NCBI GenBank assembly: GCA_016699515.1
Contig: CP064978.1
Coordinates: 372,001 to 436,000 of the forward strand
DNA from: Candidatus Peregrinibacteria bacterium
GTDB lineage: Bacteria > Patescibacteriota > Gracilibacteria > UM-FILTER-43-11
DNA: 64,000 bases
Reading direction: 5' to 3'
Made by a program: the position numbers and the translations under genes. The notes beneath the pieces were generated by a model, which had not been told where the DNA came from, ran no database searches, and saw only the letters and a program-made list of their open reading frames with translations. Every line of letters begins with the position of its first letter. Position 1 is the stretch's first letter. Shown in pieces: positions 63,334-64,000 of this stretch.

Positions 63334-63912
63334 GATGTATATTTTCCCGATTTGGTGGTGATTGACTATAAAATCAGCACTTTCCTTTGGTGAAAAACTC
63401 TCAAAACATTGTAAGTCGTTCTTTTGCCAAATGCCGTCCCAGTACTCGTCGTGATTAGTATTGTGTTGTTCTTTATTTCTTCTTTTGCCACGCGAAGTTG
63501 CCTCTTCTATCGGACAATCAATCCATATTGTTAATGAAAAGTGTTTCATTAGTTCTGGACGAAACAAACCAATACCTTCAATAATCAATATACCATTGTG
63601 CTTAATCTCAGTTTCTTTATTATTTTCCTTCCAATCCTGATTAGAATATTTTATGACGTGATTGTCTGATAGAAAGGGTTGGATCACTTCTGTACTTAGT
63701 CGATTGTAATCAATAATTTCCCAAAATTCATAATCTTTATGAATGTCGTGTTTGGCAAAAGAATCTACGCCAACCACTGGAGCTTTGAGTTTTTCACCAA
63801 GAGAAAGGGCAAATGTTGATTTTCCAGAACCACCAAATCCAGAAATGCCAATGAGTACTGGTTTTTGTAGTTTGCTAATTTTTTCTTCTAAAGTCTTTAT
63901 TGCTTCTTCCAT
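63328..63912 (-). CDS. Cassette gene: P-loop kinase, uridine-kinase-like
   Basis: 194 residues. Walker A GFGGSGKST at about residues 25-33, VVGVDSFAKHD (Asp for base/metal), ILIIEGIGLFRPEL (Walker-B-like), and a lid with EATSRGKRRNKEQ. The order matches uridine kinase and related sugar or nucleoside kinases. Its start lies 17 bp from the next attC-like core, as expected for a cassette. Substrate unknown. Confidence 0.78.
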   Translation of the reverse strand: MEEAIKTLEEKISKLQKPVLIGISGFGGSGKSTFALSLGEKLKAPVVGVDSFAKHDIHKDYEFWEIIDYNRLSTEVIQPFLSDNHVIKYSNQDWKENNKETEIKHNGILIIEGIGLFRPELMKHFSLTIWIDCPIEEATSRGKRRNKEQHNTNHDEYWDGIWQKNDLQCFESFSPKESADFIVNHHQIGKIYIS

Positions 63913-63928
63913 AGGGGAAATATATTTC

Positions 63929-64000
63929 AGCTAACGTTTGCAGTTTATAGGAAGAAACTTGCTGGTACAATGAGTCAACCAGCGAGTTATTTGGGCGAGC
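63929..64000 (-). other. attC-like site 7 (cut by window edge)
   Basis: Plus strand begins AGCTAAC; inner stem CTTGCTGG / CCAGCGAG with TACAATGAGTCAA between; then TTATTTGGGCGAGC at the edge. The array therefore continues to the right. Confidence 0.65.

Noticed and set aside
58383..64000. CRISPR array
   Set aside because: The repeats are about 50-130 bp, differ in sequence, carry genes between them and have no unique short spacers.
58383..64000. Retron or DGR-type repeats
   Set aside because: No reverse transcriptase is seen, and the sites flank unrelated ORFs with attC-like core ends.

Overview
The window looks like a chromosome segment of a bacterium of the Candidate Phyla Radiation (Patescibacteria), probably Peregrinibacteria-like. 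The evidence is one stand-alone 16S rRNA gene with an insertion in helix 6 and unusual bases at conserved sites, T4SS-pilin-like proteins followed by very large PKD-repeat surface proteins, start codons that mostly lack a Shine-Dalgarno sequence, and many small hypothetical proteins. Base composition is moderately AT-rich. UGA behaves as a normal stop in nearly all genes. The phylum is inferred, not proven.

Layout. 1-6.7 kb: rhodanese, azoreductase with a MarR regulator, photolyase, and small DUF and membrane proteins. 6.8-7.4 kb: tRNA-Gln and tRNA-Asn. 7.4-21.6 kb: housekeeping and stress genes (TypA, a DEAD-box helicase with a DbpA-type RNA-binding tail, a cupredoxin/dienelactone-hydrolase lipoprotein, HflX, ferredoxin, ProX, peptidase E, Crp). 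21.7-25.0 kb: a Met-rich thioredoxin lipoprotein, a candidate small RNA, exonuclease III, and a sigma-region-4/HARE-HTH protein. 25.1-35.8 kb: a cell-surface locus with a pilin-like protein, three PKD-repeat proteins and small membrane proteins. 35.8-37.6 kb: an AroA-AroK fusion. 37.7-39.7 kb: the 16S unit with promoter, processing stem and terminator. 39.7-43.4 kb: K+ channel, QueG, DEAD-box helicase, tRNA-Ile, MntP.

From about 43.4 to 58.4 kb runs a mostly minus-strand series of small accessory genes: VanW, GNAT, half-MFS, CPBP protease, DUF1697, DUF4440, DUF1653, Na/Ca exchanger, TauE, DUF2200, AHSA1 and lipoproteins. From about 58.4 kb to the right edge lies the most interesting region. 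Six minus-strand genes or more are each separated by long, covarying, imperfectly palindromic sites whose ends match integron attC core signals (RYYYAAC ... GTTRRRY). The polarity fits cassettes transcribed leftwards. I read this as an integron cassette array, or a cluster of attC sites lacking an integrase. Its integrase end, if there is one, lies to the right of the window.

Two other themes run through the window. (1) At least six places hold degenerate 7-base tandem repeats, often as two complementary arms forming long hairpins. They occur in intergenic DNA, inside the 16S gene and inside aroA. (2) At least 15 genes are broken by single-base indels in homopolymers. The reading resumes cleanly in another frame, so most are probably sequencing or assembly errors. 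I give such genes as single features and mark the shift.
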